DNA of 64,000 nt from Arthrobacter ramosus (GTDB taxonomy: Bacteria > Actinomycetota > Actinomycetes > Actinomycetales > Micrococcaceae), in contig NZ_BAAAWN010000001.1 in NCBI RefSeq assembly GCF_039535095.1, forward strand, positions 4,092,001-4,156,000. Direction: 5' to 3'. The notes beneath the pieces are model-generated. The model worked only from the letters and a program-made list of their open reading frames with translations. It made no database searches and had not been told where the DNA came from. Numbering within the stretch: position 1 is the first letter of the stretch; each line of letters starts with the position of its first letter. Positions 35,061 through 43,325 of this stretch are shown here, one piece after another. A program made the position numbers and the translations under genes.

Positions 35061-35732
35061 TTAGGGCTCCAGCGTCTCCGCAAGTCCCTTAAGCACGGGT
35101 TCCCGCCCGAGCTCGATGTGGGAATACGCCAAGGTGTAGGCGAGATCGGCCTTGCCGCCGAGGATGGCGTTGCACAGTTCCATGTGCTCGTCGCGCTGGA
35201 GTTCGTTGCTGCGGTTGTGGGCGAGCCCGAAGATCCAGCGCATGCGGCCAAACAACGGTTTGACCGATTCGATAAGCAGCCGGTTGCCGGACAATCGGAC
35301 CATTTCGGCGTGGAACGCAGCACTGAGGCGTACGACGTCGTCGGTCCGGTCGTCGTCGATCGCTTGCCTCGTGTCGTCGAGGAGTTCCTGCAGGCGACCC
35401 CCCGGTTCGCCCGCCGCGACGCGGACGGCCGCCATGCGGGCCGCGAACGTTTCCAGGCAGAGCCGCACGTCGAAGAGTTCGTTGACGTCGGTGAGCGTCA
35501 ATTGGCGCACCACCGCGCCCCTGCGCGGGAAGGTTTCCACGAAACCATCCTGCTCAAGGCGTTGAATGGCTTCCCGCACAGGGATTCGTGAAACGTTGTA
35601 AAGCTCGGAGAGCTCCCGCTCGCGCAGCCGCACGCCCTGCTCGTATCTCCCCGCCACGATTCCTTCAAGAACCAGCTGGTAGACCTGTTCGGCCCGGGCT
35701 TCGTCATCGCGGCCAGTCAGCGTTTCGGGCAT
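35061..35732 (-). CDS. GntR-family transcriptional regulator (FadR/FCD subfamily)
   Basis: A 223-residue regulator. The N-terminal winged helix has LRERELSELYNVSRIPVREA followed by IQRLEQDGFVETFPRRGAVV, the GntR signature. The C-terminal FCD domain is helical, with RLCLETFAARMAAV, AAFHAEMVRLSGN and MRWIFGLAHNRS plus downstream His residues that usually coordinate a metal and sense a ligand. It is transcribed away from the peptide-type ABC operon, with the operator-like palindromes in the shared gap of about 170 bases. It probably represses the transporter, amidohydrolase, MFS and perhaps oxidase genes until the substrate is present; this is inferred. Confidence 0.92.
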   Translation of the reverse strand: MPETLTGRDDEARAEQVYQLVLEGIVAGRYEQGVRLRERELSELYNVSRIPVREAIQRLEQDGFVETFPRRGAVVRQLTLTDVNELFDVRLCLETFAARMAAVRVAAGEPGGRLQELLDDTRQAIDDDRTDDVVRLSAAFHAEMVRLSGNRLLIESVKPLFGRMRWIFGLAHNRSNELQRDEHMELCNAILGGKADLAYTLAYSHIELGREPVLKGLAETLEP

Positions 35733-35804
35733 CGGCTTCGGCCACCCTTCCCTTCCCCATCGTCTTGCATTCCACCCGAGCATACACGGGCGGAAAATAA
35801 GCTG

Positions 35805-35880
35805 TTTGGTATTCCAGACCGTGCATTATTTGTGATTTACATCCCATCGAACGTGCTCTACTCTATTTTTGGTATACAAA
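35805..35880. promoter_or_regulatory. Two GntR-type operator palindromes in the divergent promoter
   Basis: TGGTATTCCA (35807-35816, within TTTGGTATTCCA) and TGGTATACAA (35870-35879, within TTTTGGTATACAAAA). They lie between the GntR gene and the first ABC gene, 27 bases before the ABC start in the second case. Similar palindromes occur at 44651 and 44746. FadR-family GntR proteins commonly bind such TGGTATACCA-like sites. Confidence 0.75.
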
Positions 35881-35905
35881 AAGTCCGGAGCTTACTCCTT
35901 GGATC

Positions 35906-36949
35906 ATGAATCGAGCACCCCCGTTGACCCAGCTACAGTCCACCGTCGAAGCTACGGCTGCGAGTCCGTCCCCCAGCCCGGCCCCGAATAGACCCACCGC
36001 CGAGGCGCGGTCGCTCCTGGCCACGGCCTGGCTGCGGATCCGCCGGAGCAAGATTGCCTTGCTGAGCCTCTGCTTCGTGGTGGCCATCATGTTGTTCGCC
36101 ATCCTCGGCCCGCTGCTCAGTGCCATGTCCGGCAACGATCCCTTCACGTCCAACACGAGCCCCGACGTCCTGGACGACCTCCAGACTCCCGGGTTGCCGC
36201 TGCCCGGATACATGTACCCCTCGGCAAGCCACTGGCTGGGCGTGGAACCCGGCTTGGGCCGCGACCTGTTTGCTCGCCTTGCCTACGGTGGCCAGGTATC
36301 CCTCACCATTGCCCTGCTGTCCACTGCGGTCTCGGTGGTCCTGGGAACTGTGATCGGTGCAGCCGCGGGCTACTTCGGCGGCAAAACGGACGCCATCATC
36401 AGCCGGATCATGGATCTCTTCCTCGCCTTCCCGCACCTCTTGCTGGTCCTTTCGCTGACACCCATCCTGCAGTCACGGCTCAGGGACACCCCGCTGGGCC
36501 AAGGCAGCTTTCTCCCCATGGCTTCACTCGTGATCATCCTGGGCTTCTTCGGCTGGGCATACCTCGCCCGCATCGTCCGTGGCCAGGTGCTGAGCCTCCG
36601 CGAGCGCGAGTTCGTCGAGGCCGCGCGATCCTTCGGTGCCTCGCACTTGAGCGTGCTGTTCCGGCAGATCATTCCCAACGTCATGGGCGTCGTCCTGGTC
36701 TACGCCACCATGCTCATCCCCACGAACATCTCCGCAGAAGCCGCGCTGTCCTTCCTCGGCGTCGGCGTCAAGGACCCCACGCCGTCGTGGGGCCAGATGC
36801 TCAACGCCGCCCAATCTGGCAACTGGTACCTCAGCGATCCCTGGTTCCTGGCAGTCCCCGGCGCCATGCTCATCGTCACCGTCCTGGCGTTCAACCTGCT
36901 CGGCGACGCCGTACGCGATGCCCTGGACCCCAAGGCATCACGCCACTAA
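35906..36949 (+). CDS. Peptide-type ABC transporter permease (DppC-like)
   Basis: A 347-residue inner-membrane permease of the OppC/DppC group. The N-terminal [20 protein letters not shown] is the OppC N-terminal motif, followed by about six hydrophobic helices and the EAA loop [20 protein letters not shown], and ending with [21 protein letters not shown] typical of DppC. It is the first gene of the operon, ahead of the binding protein and the second permease, which is not the common order. The ATG is close to the operator. The substrate is unknown; association with an amidohydrolase suggests an N-containing compound rather than a peptide. Confidence 0.92.
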   Translation: MNRAPPLTQLQSTVEATAASPSPSPAPNRPTAEARSLLATAWLRIRRSKIALLSLCFVVAIMLFAILGPLLSAMSGNDPFTSNTSPDVLDDLQTPGLPLPGYMYPSASHWLGVEPGLGRDLFARLAYGGQVSLTIALLSTAVSVVLGTVIGAAAGYFGGKTDAIISRIMDLFLAFPHLLLVLSLTPILQSRLRDTPLGQGSFLPMASLVIILGFFGWAYLARIVRGQVLSLREREFVEAARSFGASHLSVLFRQIIPNVMGVVLVYATMLIPTNISAEAALSFLGVGVKDPTPSWGQMLNAAQSGNWYLSDPWFLAVPGAMLIVTVLAFNLLGDAVRDALDPKASRH

Positions 36950-36991
36950 TCCCCCTTCATATCCGTTCCACCCACCCCTATGAGGAGCACA

Positions 36992-38716
36992 ATGAATACC
37001 CCCACCAGAGCGCTGGCCCTTGCCGTGCTGATCGCCACCGCTGCCACAGGCTGCGCGGCAGGACAGAACCAGCCCGGAACTGCCGCATCAGGCGCTTCAA
37101 GCACCGAGCAGGCTCCCGAAGTGGTCAAGCCCGGTTTCACCACCAAGGGCGGCAACATCAACGTCCTGATGTCATCGGACTTCCAAACCCTGGACCCAGG
37201 CAACAGCAACTACGTCCAGACGGCAAACGTCGGCCAGCTGTATTACAGGAACCTCACCATGGCGAAGGAGACGGCCGGCCAGCCGCCCACCATCGTTCCG
37301 GACCTCGCCACGGACACGGGCCAGGTGTCCAAAGACGGACTCACCTGGACGTTCACCCTCCAGAAGGGCGTCAAGTTCGAAGACGGCCGCCCCATCACCT
37401 CCGCCGATGTCAAGTACGGCATCGAACGCACGTTCGCCCAAGACGTTTACACCCAGGCCCCGCAAGAGCTCAACGCAGCGCTCGACGCCGGCGGCTACAA
37501 GGGGCCGTACAAGGATCCTTCCGCTGACCTCAAGGCCGTTGAAACGCCCGACGAACGCACTATCGTCTTCCACTTGAAGAAGCCGTTCGCCGAGTTCCCG
37601 GCTTTGGCCTCCCGTTCCAACACCTCACCTGTCCCGAAGGACAAGGACACCAAGCTGGACTACACCAACCACCCGGTGTCGTCGGGCCCGTACATGGTTG
37701 ATTCGTACAGCCGCGGAAAGTCGCTCAAACTGGTGCGCAACCGGAACTGGGATCCGTCCACCGATCCCAACCGATCGGCGCTTCCGGACACTTTCAGTTT
37801 CTCGCTCTCCACCTCGCAGGCCACCATCAGCCAGCAGCTCCTGGCCAATTCCGACCCCAATGCGCTCACCTTGGACTCCAACGGTGCACTGCAGACCTCG
37901 GATTCGGCCAAGCTGGCTGATGCCCAGGTCAAAGACCGTGTTGCTTCGGGACTGCTCGGTTGCAACGACGTCCTCAGCCTCAACACAGAGAAGATCTCCG
38001 ATCCCGATGTCCGCAAGGCGATCGCCCTGGCCCTGGACCGTCAGTCCATCCTCGTCCAGTACGGCGGACGTCGCTTCGGTGAACTCACCCAGACCCCGCT
38101 CAACGCCAAGATGCGCGGCTACGTAGCCCAGGACCTGGAGATCGACCCCACCGGCAAGCCCAAGCTGGAGGAAGCCAAGAAGCTCCTCGAAGGCAAGAAC
38201 TACCCCAAGACCCTCACCTACGGGTATGCCAACAACCGGGATGCCTACAAGAACACGGGCACCGTGATCCAGCAGAACCTCAAGGCCTTGGGCATCGACG
38301 TCCAGCTCGTGCCGATCCCGGCTCCGAACTACTACTCCGTTCTGGCCAGTGACCAGCTGCCGGACATTGCGCGCTCGGGATGGTGCGGCGGCGCCGACCC
38401 CGCGTCAGTGCGTACGTCAGCCGATCCCATCCTCGGACCCAACAACGACGGCACCAGCTACGGCTTCTCCAACACTTCGCGCTACTTCGATCCGCAGATT
38501 TCGAAGGCCATGTTCGGGCTCCGGAACACAGCCGGGACCTCGGAAGAACTCGGCAAGAAGTGGTCTGAGGAGTTCGGCAAGGCCCTGAAGACCTACCCGA
38601 TCATCCCGCTCGTCCGCAGCCACACCAACAGTGTGGTGGGCTCCAACATCCGCAATGCCCAAGTGGGCTACTTCTTCGGCGGCATCGACCTCTCGATCGT
38701 CGGGGTCGAGCACTAA
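36992..38716 (+). CDS. ABC transporter substrate-binding lipoprotein, family 5
   Basis: A 574-residue extracellular solute-binding protein (SBP_bac_5, the peptide/opine/nickel family). The signal peptide ends in a lipobox (AATGC-A), so it is a lipoprotein. The family signature TWTFTLQKGVKFEDGRPITS followed by ADVKYGIERTF is present, then FHLKKPFAEFPALAS and VRKAIALALDRQSILVQYGG. ATG 36992 with a GAGGAG site is chosen over the in-frame start 12 bases upstream. An inverted repeat after the gene may stabilise this part of the mRNA. Confidence 0.93.
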   Translation: MNTPTRALALAVLIATAATGCAAGQNQPGTAASGASSTEQAPEVVKPGFTTKGGNINVLMSSDFQTLDPGNSNYVQTANVGQLYYRNLTMAKETAGQPPTIVPDLATDTGQVSKDGLTWTFTLQKGVKFEDGRPITSADVKYGIERTFAQDVYTQAPQELNAALDAGGYKGPYKDPSADLKAVETPDERTIVFHLKKPFAEFPALASRSNTSPVPKDKDTKLDYTNHPVSSGPYMVDSYSRGKSLKLVRNRNWDPSTDPNRSALPDTFSFSLSTSQATISQQLLANSDPNALTLDSNGALQTSDSAKLADAQVKDRVASGLLGCNDVLSLNTEKISDPDVRKAIALALDRQSILVQYGGRRFGELTQTPLNAKMRGYVAQDLEIDPTGKPKLEEAKKLLEGKNYPKTLTYGYANNRDAYKNTGTVIQQNLKALGIDVQLVPIPAPNYYSVLASDQLPDIARSGWCGGADPASVRTSADPILGPNNDGTSYGFSNTSRYFDPQISKAMFGLRNTAGTSEELGKKWSEEFGKALKTYPIIPLVRSHTNSVVGSNIRNAQVGYFFGGIDLSIVGVEH

Positions 38717-38757
38717 CCAGGCCTAATACACACAAACAGGTTCAGCCCAGAAGGGAG

Positions 38758-38789
38758 GCGGGCCGTCCGGCGACTACCGGGCGGCCCGC
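38758..38789 (+). promoter_or_regulatory. Intercistronic hairpin between binding protein and permease
   Basis: GCGGGCCGTCCGG (38758-38770) pairs with CCGGGCGGCCCGC (38777-38789) with one T-G pair; loop CGACTA. There is no T run, so it probably protects or uncouples the upstream binding-protein message rather than ending the transcript. Confidence 0.6.
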
Positions 38790-38799
38790 AACCAGCACC

Positions 38800-39801
38800 A
38801 TGATCAGATTCATCTTTCGCCGGACAGGCTCCCTGATCCTGCTTCTCATCGCCGTCAGCTTCATCACCTTTACGCTATTCCAGCTCGGACCCGCCGATCC
38901 TGCGTCCGCCGCTTGCGGCCAGGAGTGCACTCCGGAACGCATTGCGGAAGCCCGCGTGGCCCTTGGTATGGACCATCCTTTCCTGATCCAGTACATCGAC
39001 TACATGCGCGGTTTGGTCTCGACCCGGATGATCGGTGCTCCCGGAGCCGAGTCGACCTGCCAGTGGCCGTGCCTCGGCAAATCGTTCCAAACCAATGAAA
39101 ACGTCTCGGACATCATCGCCCGATCCTTGCCCTACACGCTCTCCATGGCGGTCGGCGCGCTCGTGCTCTGGACCGTTTCCGGCGTCGGGCTCGGTTTGCT
39201 CGCCGCCCTTCGCAAGGGATCTGCTACGGACAAGTTCATCGTCGGCGCAGCGTCCATTGGTGTCTCGCTACCAATCCCCGTCACCGGCTTGTTCCTGTTG
39301 CTGGTTTTCGTCAACCAGTTGCACCTCTTACCCTTCACGACGAACGAGATCAACAGCCCCTTCGGTCCGCATGGTCCGGGGGCCTGGGTGCTCAACTACT
39401 TCCTGCCCTGGGTTGCCCTCGCGGTGCTTTTCAGCGCGGCGTACATCCGGGTCACCCGGACCAACATGATCGAGACCTTCAGCGAGGACTTCATCCGCAC
39501 GGCCCGCGCCAAGGGCCTGGCGCCCCGAACAGTGACGTTCAAGCACGGCGTGCGGGCCGGCATCACTCCTGTCGTGACCATGCTTGGCATGGACATCGGA
39601 CTCCTCCTCGGTGGAGCGGTCCTCACCGAGCAGATCTTCTCCGTCCCGGGGCTCGGTTTCACGGCCGTCCGGGCCGCCATTTCCGGCGACCTCCCCGTCA
39701 CCATGGCCATCACCATGCTGGCTGCTTTCTTCGTCATCGTCGCGAATGTCGTTGTCGACCTCGCCTACGCTGCCATCGATCCCCGAGTGAGGCTCCAATG
39801 A
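38800..39801 (+). CDS. Peptide-type ABC transporter permease (DppB-like)
   Basis: A 333-residue permease of the OppB/DppB group. It starts FIFRRTGSLILLLIAVSFIT, which is typical of DppB, has six hydrophobic helices and the EAA-type loop EDFIRTARAKGLAPRTVTFK, and ends VVVDLAYAAIDPRVRL. A cysteine-rich periplasmic loop (ACGQECTPERIAEAR and STCQWPC) is unusual for the family and might form disulfides. Its stop overlaps the next start (ATGA). Confidence 0.93.
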   Translation: MIRFIFRRTGSLILLLIAVSFITFTLFQLGPADPASAACGQECTPERIAEARVALGMDHPFLIQYIDYMRGLVSTRMIGAPGAESTCQWPCLGKSFQTNENVSDIIARSLPYTLSMAVGALVLWTVSGVGLGLLAALRKGSATDKFIVGAASIGVSLPIPVTGLFLLLVFVNQLHLLPFTTNEINSPFGPHGPGAWVLNYFLPWVALAVLFSAAYIRVTRTNMIETFSEDFIRTARAKGLAPRTVTFKHGVRAGITPVVTMLGMDIGLLLGGAVLTEQIFSVPGLGFTAVRAAISGDLPVTMAITMLAAFFVIVANVVVDLAYAAIDPRVRLQ

Positions 39802-40844
39802 CCCAGCTCCAACCCAGTCCGGCCGGTCAGCCGGCCACGCGAACCGGCGCCTTCCTGGACGTCCGCAACCTTTCGGTAAAATTCCCCACCGACGACGGTC
39901 TTGTCTCTGCCGTCAACGGGATGGATTTCTCGTTGGAGCGCGGGCAGACCCTCGGCATCGTCGGAGAATCCGGGTCCGGCAAGTCGGTCACCAGCCAGGC
40001 GCTCATGGGACTGCTCAAGGGAACCTCCGCCCGCGTCACCGGCCAGGCGTTGTTCCAGGGCAAGGACCTTGTGACGCTGCCCGAATCCGGCATGCGACAA
40101 CTTCGCGGCCGGAACATCGGCATGATCTTCCAGGATCCGCTCTCGGCCCTGCATCCCTTCTACACTGTGGGTCATCAGATCGCCGAGGCCTACCTCGTCC
40201 ACAACAAGGCGAGCAAGAAGCAAGCCCGCACAGCCGCCGTCGACATGCTTGGAAAGGTAGGCATTCCCAGCCCCGAGCAGCGGTACGACGAATACCCGCA
40301 CCACTTCTCCGGGGGCATGCGCCAACGCGCCATGATCGCCATGGCCTTGATCTGCGAACCGGAACTGCTCATCGCCGATGAACCCACCACCGCCCTGGAC
40401 GTCACCGTGCAGGCACAGATCCTCGACCTCATGTCCGAGCTCCAGGAAGAAACGAACTCGGCCCTCATCCTCATCACCCACGATCTTGGCGTGGTGGCCG
40501 AAATCTGCGATTCCGTGCTGGTCATGTACGGCGGGCAGTGCGTCGAATCGGGCCCAGTGGACGAGATCTTCTACGACACACAGCACCCGTACACACTCGG
40601 CCTGCTCAAATCGATGCCCACGCTGAGCAGTTCCTCGGGCAGGCTCAACCCCATTCCGGGCCAGCCACCGTCGCTCCTTGACCTCCCGAAAGGCTGCATC
40701 TTCAACGCCCGGTGCGAATACGCAGCCCTCGCCGGCGACGGAGTGTGCGCAAGCCAGCGGCCGGAACTCGTGATCGAGGACGGCCACGGCAAGCGCTGCC
40801 ACCTGAGCGGCCCCCAGATCGTCACCATTCGGAATACGCGTTAG
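39798..40844 (+). CDS. Peptide-type ABC transporter ATPase (DppD-like)
   Basis: A 348-residue ATPase: Walker A VGESGSGKSV, Q-loop MIFQDPLSALHP, signature FSGGMRQRAMIA, Walker B LLIADEPTTALD, switch His in LITHDLGVV. The C-terminal oligopeptide-transporter extension has the PFAM oligo_HPY pattern (HPYTLGLLKSMP) and cysteines (KGCIFNARCEYA) that bind a cluster or metal in this subfamily. It is translationally coupled to the preceding permease by ATGA. Confidence 0.94.
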   Translation: MTQLQPSPAGQPATRTGAFLDVRNLSVKFPTDDGLVSAVNGMDFSLERGQTLGIVGESGSGKSVTSQALMGLLKGTSARVTGQALFQGKDLVTLPESGMRQLRGRNIGMIFQDPLSALHPFYTVGHQIAEAYLVHNKASKKQARTAAVDMLGKVGIPSPEQRYDEYPHHFSGGMRQRAMIAMALICEPELLIADEPTTALDVTVQAQILDLMSELQEETNSALILITHDLGVVAEICDSVLVMYGGQCVESGPVDEIFYDTQHPYTLGLLKSMPTLSSSSGRLNPIPGQPPSLLDLPKGCIFNARCEYAALAGDGVCASQRPELVIEDGHGKRCHLSGPQIVTIRNTR

Positions 40845-40852
40845 GACCCGTC

Positions 40853-41875
40853 ATGGACACGCAGGCAATTCTCCAGGTGGAGAACCTCCAGAAGCATTTC
40901 CCCATCAAAGGCGGGCTGTTCTCCCCCAAGGGGTCCAAGACTGTCAAAGCGGTCGACGGCGTCTCGTTCAGTCTCGCGCGCGGCCAGACTTTGGGGCTCG
41001 TGGGTGAGTCCGGCTGCGGAAAGTCGACCACCGGACGGATGGTCGCGCGGCTCATGGATCCCACCGGCGGGAGGATCCTGATCGACGGCGTGGACATCAG
41101 CCAGCTGGGCGGCCACGATCTGTACAACTTCCGCCGCAAGGTCCAAATGATCTTCCAGGACCCCTTCGCCTCGCTCAATCCACGGCAAACCGTGGGCACG
41201 GCCATCGCGGCGCCGATGCTGGCACAAAAGATCAACCCGGCCGGCGGCCTCAAGAACCGCGTCAGGGAACTCCTCGAACAAGTAGGCCTCAAGCCTGAGC
41301 ACTACAACCGTTTCCCACACGAGTTCTCCGGCGGCCAGCGCCAGCGCGTGGGAATCGCGCGCGCCATTTCGCTGAACCCGTCCGTGATTGTGTGCGACGA
41401 ACCCGTGTCCGCCCTCGATGTCTCAGTACAAGCACAGGTGGTCAACTTGCTGCAGGAAATCCAGCGGGACACCGGAGTGGCATACATTTTCATCGCGCAC
41501 GATCTTTCCGTGGTCCGCCATATCTCGCATGAGGTGGCGGTGATGTACCTCGGCAAGATCGTGGAACAAGGAGCCCGGGAGGAGCTGTTCCGGGATCCCC
41601 GGCATCCCTACACGCAAGCGCTCTTGTCCGCCGTGCCCTTGCCGGATCCCCGGGCAGCCCGCCAGCAGCAAAAGATCCGGCTGCGGGGAGACCTACCCTC
41701 GCCGGCAAACCCACCCAGCGGCTGCGTCTTCCGCACCCGGTGTCCGTTGTTCGGCACCTTGGACCCGGAACAACAGCAACGCTGCATCAGCGAAATCCCC
41801 CGACCCGCCAGCGCGGCTGCGCCGGCCTGCCATCACGCAGGTCTGGAATCTGCAGCCCTCGCTGGGGTGCAATAG
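40853..41875 (+). CDS. Peptide-type ABC transporter ATPase (DppF-like)
   Basis: A 340-residue ATPase, second of the pair. Walker A VGESGCGKST, Q-loop QMIFQDPFASLNPR, signature FSGGQRQRVGIA, Walker B VIVCDEPVSALD, switch His in FIAHDLSVV, then HPYTQALLSAVP and the cysteine motif SGCVFRTRCPL. The open frame begins inside the previous gene, but ATG 40853, 8 bases after it, starts the conserved sequence (MDTQAILQVENLQKHFP). Together with the DppD-like protein it forms the ATPase pair of the importer. Confidence 0.93.
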   Translation: MDTQAILQVENLQKHFPIKGGLFSPKGSKTVKAVDGVSFSLARGQTLGLVGESGCGKSTTGRMVARLMDPTGGRILIDGVDISQLGGHDLYNFRRKVQMIFQDPFASLNPRQTVGTAIAAPMLAQKINPAGGLKNRVRELLEQVGLKPEHYNRFPHEFSGGQRQRVGIARAISLNPSVIVCDEPVSALDVSVQAQVVNLLQEIQRDTGVAYIFIAHDLSVVRHISHEVAVMYLGKIVEQGAREELFRDPRHPYTQALLSAVPLPDPRAARQQQKIRLRGDLPSPANPPSGCVFRTRCPLFGTLDPEQQQRCISEIPRPASAAAPACHHAGLESAALAGVQ

Positions 41876-41899
41876 ATCCAATATCAAAGGAGCAACACA

Positions 41900-43123
41900 T
41901 TGAACACCCTGATTCGCGCCGTCCGCCCCTGGGGTCAAGCATTGAGCGACGTCCTCATTACGGACGGCAAGATCACCGGCGTCGAACCGCATGACCCGAC
42001 GCGTGCCGCGGGCGACGCCACCGTCGTCGAGGGCCGCGGCCGCCTCCTCGTGCCGTCGTTCTCGGACGTCCACGTGCACCTGGACTCCACCCGCATCGGC
42101 CTGCCGTTCCGGGAGCACACAGGCGGGCCGGGCGTGTGGACCATGATGATGAACGATCGGCAGAACTGGCGCAACGCCGAGGTTCCGCTGCAGGAACGGG
42201 TCAACAACACCCTCGGCCGGATGATCGCGCACGGCACCACGCGCGTCCGCTCCTATGCACAGATCGACGTCGATTGCCGCCTCGAGCGTTTCGATGCCGT
42301 GATGGCCGCCAAGGAGCAGTTCAAGGGCCAGGCCGACGTCGACATCATCGCGTTCCCGCAGGCCGGCCTCCTCCTCGAGGACGGCACCGTACCCCTCATG
42401 GACCAGGCACTCAAGGCCGGTGCCAACGTCATGGGAGGCATCGATCCTTGCAGCCTCGACCGCGACCCCGCCCGGCATCTGGACATCGTCTTCGGACTGG
42501 CCGAAAAGTACCAGGTCCCCATCGACATCCACCTCCACGAGCCCGGCGAGCTCGGTGTCTTCAGCACTGACCTGGTGATCGAGCGCACCCGCGCCCTGGG
42601 CATGCAGGGCAAGGTCACAATGTCCCACGCGTACCAGCTGGGCAGCGTCTCCGAAGCCACCACGCGCCGCCTCATCGACGAGTTCGCCGAGCTGGACATC
42701 TCCATGGCGTCCGTGGCGCCGGGTTCCGCCGGTGTGGCGGGCCAGCTGCCCATCCCCCTGCTCGCCGAAGCCGGCGTCCGGATGGGCCTGGGCGAGGACG
42801 GTCAGCGGGACTACTGGTCCCCCTACGGCAACACGGACATGCTCGACCGCGCATGGCAGCTCGCTTTCACCCACGGCTTCCGCAAGGACGAGCTCATCGA
42901 GCACTGCCTCGCGATCGCCACGGTGGGCGGCGCCAGCATCCTTGATCCGTCCGCAACCCGCCTGAAGGGCACGGCACACCGCCCCGGCGTCCAGATCGGC
43001 GATCCTGCCGAACTCGTGCTGCTCGACGGCGAAACGGTCGCCTCCGCCGTTATGGACCGCGGCACCGACCGCACGGTGATCCACCGCGGCAAAGTCGTGG
43101 CAGAGCAGCTCGAGCTCATCTAA
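41900..43123 (+). CDS. Amidohydrolase, cytosine-deaminase-like (CodA-type)
   Basis: A 407-residue metal-dependent hydrolase of the amidohydrolase superfamily, CodA-like branch. The metal ligands are visible: HVHLD (HxH) near residue 56, HLHE near 213, SHAYQ near 240 and the catalytic Asp in GLGEDGQRDYWSPYG near 298. It starts at TTG 41900 with a GGAG site 8 bases upstream, as no ATG fits. It probably deaminates or hydrolyses an N-heterocycle or amide taken up by the importer; the exact substrate is unknown. It is the last gene of the operon and is followed by a strong terminator. Confidence 0.88.
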   Translation: MNTLIRAVRPWGQALSDVLITDGKITGVEPHDPTRAAGDATVVEGRGRLLVPSFSDVHVHLDSTRIGLPFREHTGGPGVWTMMMNDRQNWRNAEVPLQERVNNTLGRMIAHGTTRVRSYAQIDVDCRLERFDAVMAAKEQFKGQADVDIIAFPQAGLLLEDGTVPLMDQALKAGANVMGGIDPCSLDRDPARHLDIVFGLAEKYQVPIDIHLHEPGELGVFSTDLVIERTRALGMQGKVTMSHAYQLGSVSEATTRRLIDEFAELDISMASVAPGSAGVAGQLPIPLLAEAGVRMGLGEDGQRDYWSPYGNTDMLDRAWQLAFTHGFRKDELIEHCLAIATVGGASILDPSATRLKGTAHRPGVQIGDPAELVLLDGETVASAVMDRGTDRTVIHRGKVVAEQLELI

Positions 43124-43134
43124 TTCCGAATAAA

Positions 43135-43175
43135 AAAGTGGCCGGTCCCTCGTTTGAGGGACCGGCCACTTTCTT
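43135..43175 (+). terminator. Strong rho-independent terminator of the ABC/amidohydrolase operon
   Basis: A perfect 17-bp stem, 43135-43151 with 43156-43172, around a GTTT loop, flanked by A and T runs on both sides. It lies 12 bases after the stop and can work in both directions. Confidence 0.92.
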
Positions 43176-43228
43176 GGTTTGCGTGTATCGGAGGGCGACG
43201 GCAGCGTATGCCCAACTACCTCGCATTT

Positions 43229-43258
43229 GTTGTCGTTATGTGGGCTCATAACGACAAC
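43229..43258. repeat. Extragenic palindrome GTTGTCGTTATG/CATAACGACAAC
   Basis: A perfect 12-bp inverted repeat (43229-43240 with 43247-43258) around TGGGCT; a GCA/TGC pair beyond a 3-base internal loop extends it. It lies between the operon terminator and the 3' end of the MFS gene. It may end the MFS transcript or be one copy of a dispersed palindrome. The rest of 43176-43325 shows no gene. Confidence 0.65.
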
Positions 43259-43325
43259 TACTGCAAGTCAGATGGGCCGAGTGGGAGGCCCGTGCGTGGT
43301 TTGGTTTGCGCACTGCCCCCATTGG

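Noticed and set aside
41693..43249. 518-codon minus-strand frame opposite the amidohydrolase
   Set aside because: Shadow frame; it would cross the strong terminator and the palindrome at 43229, and has no family signature.
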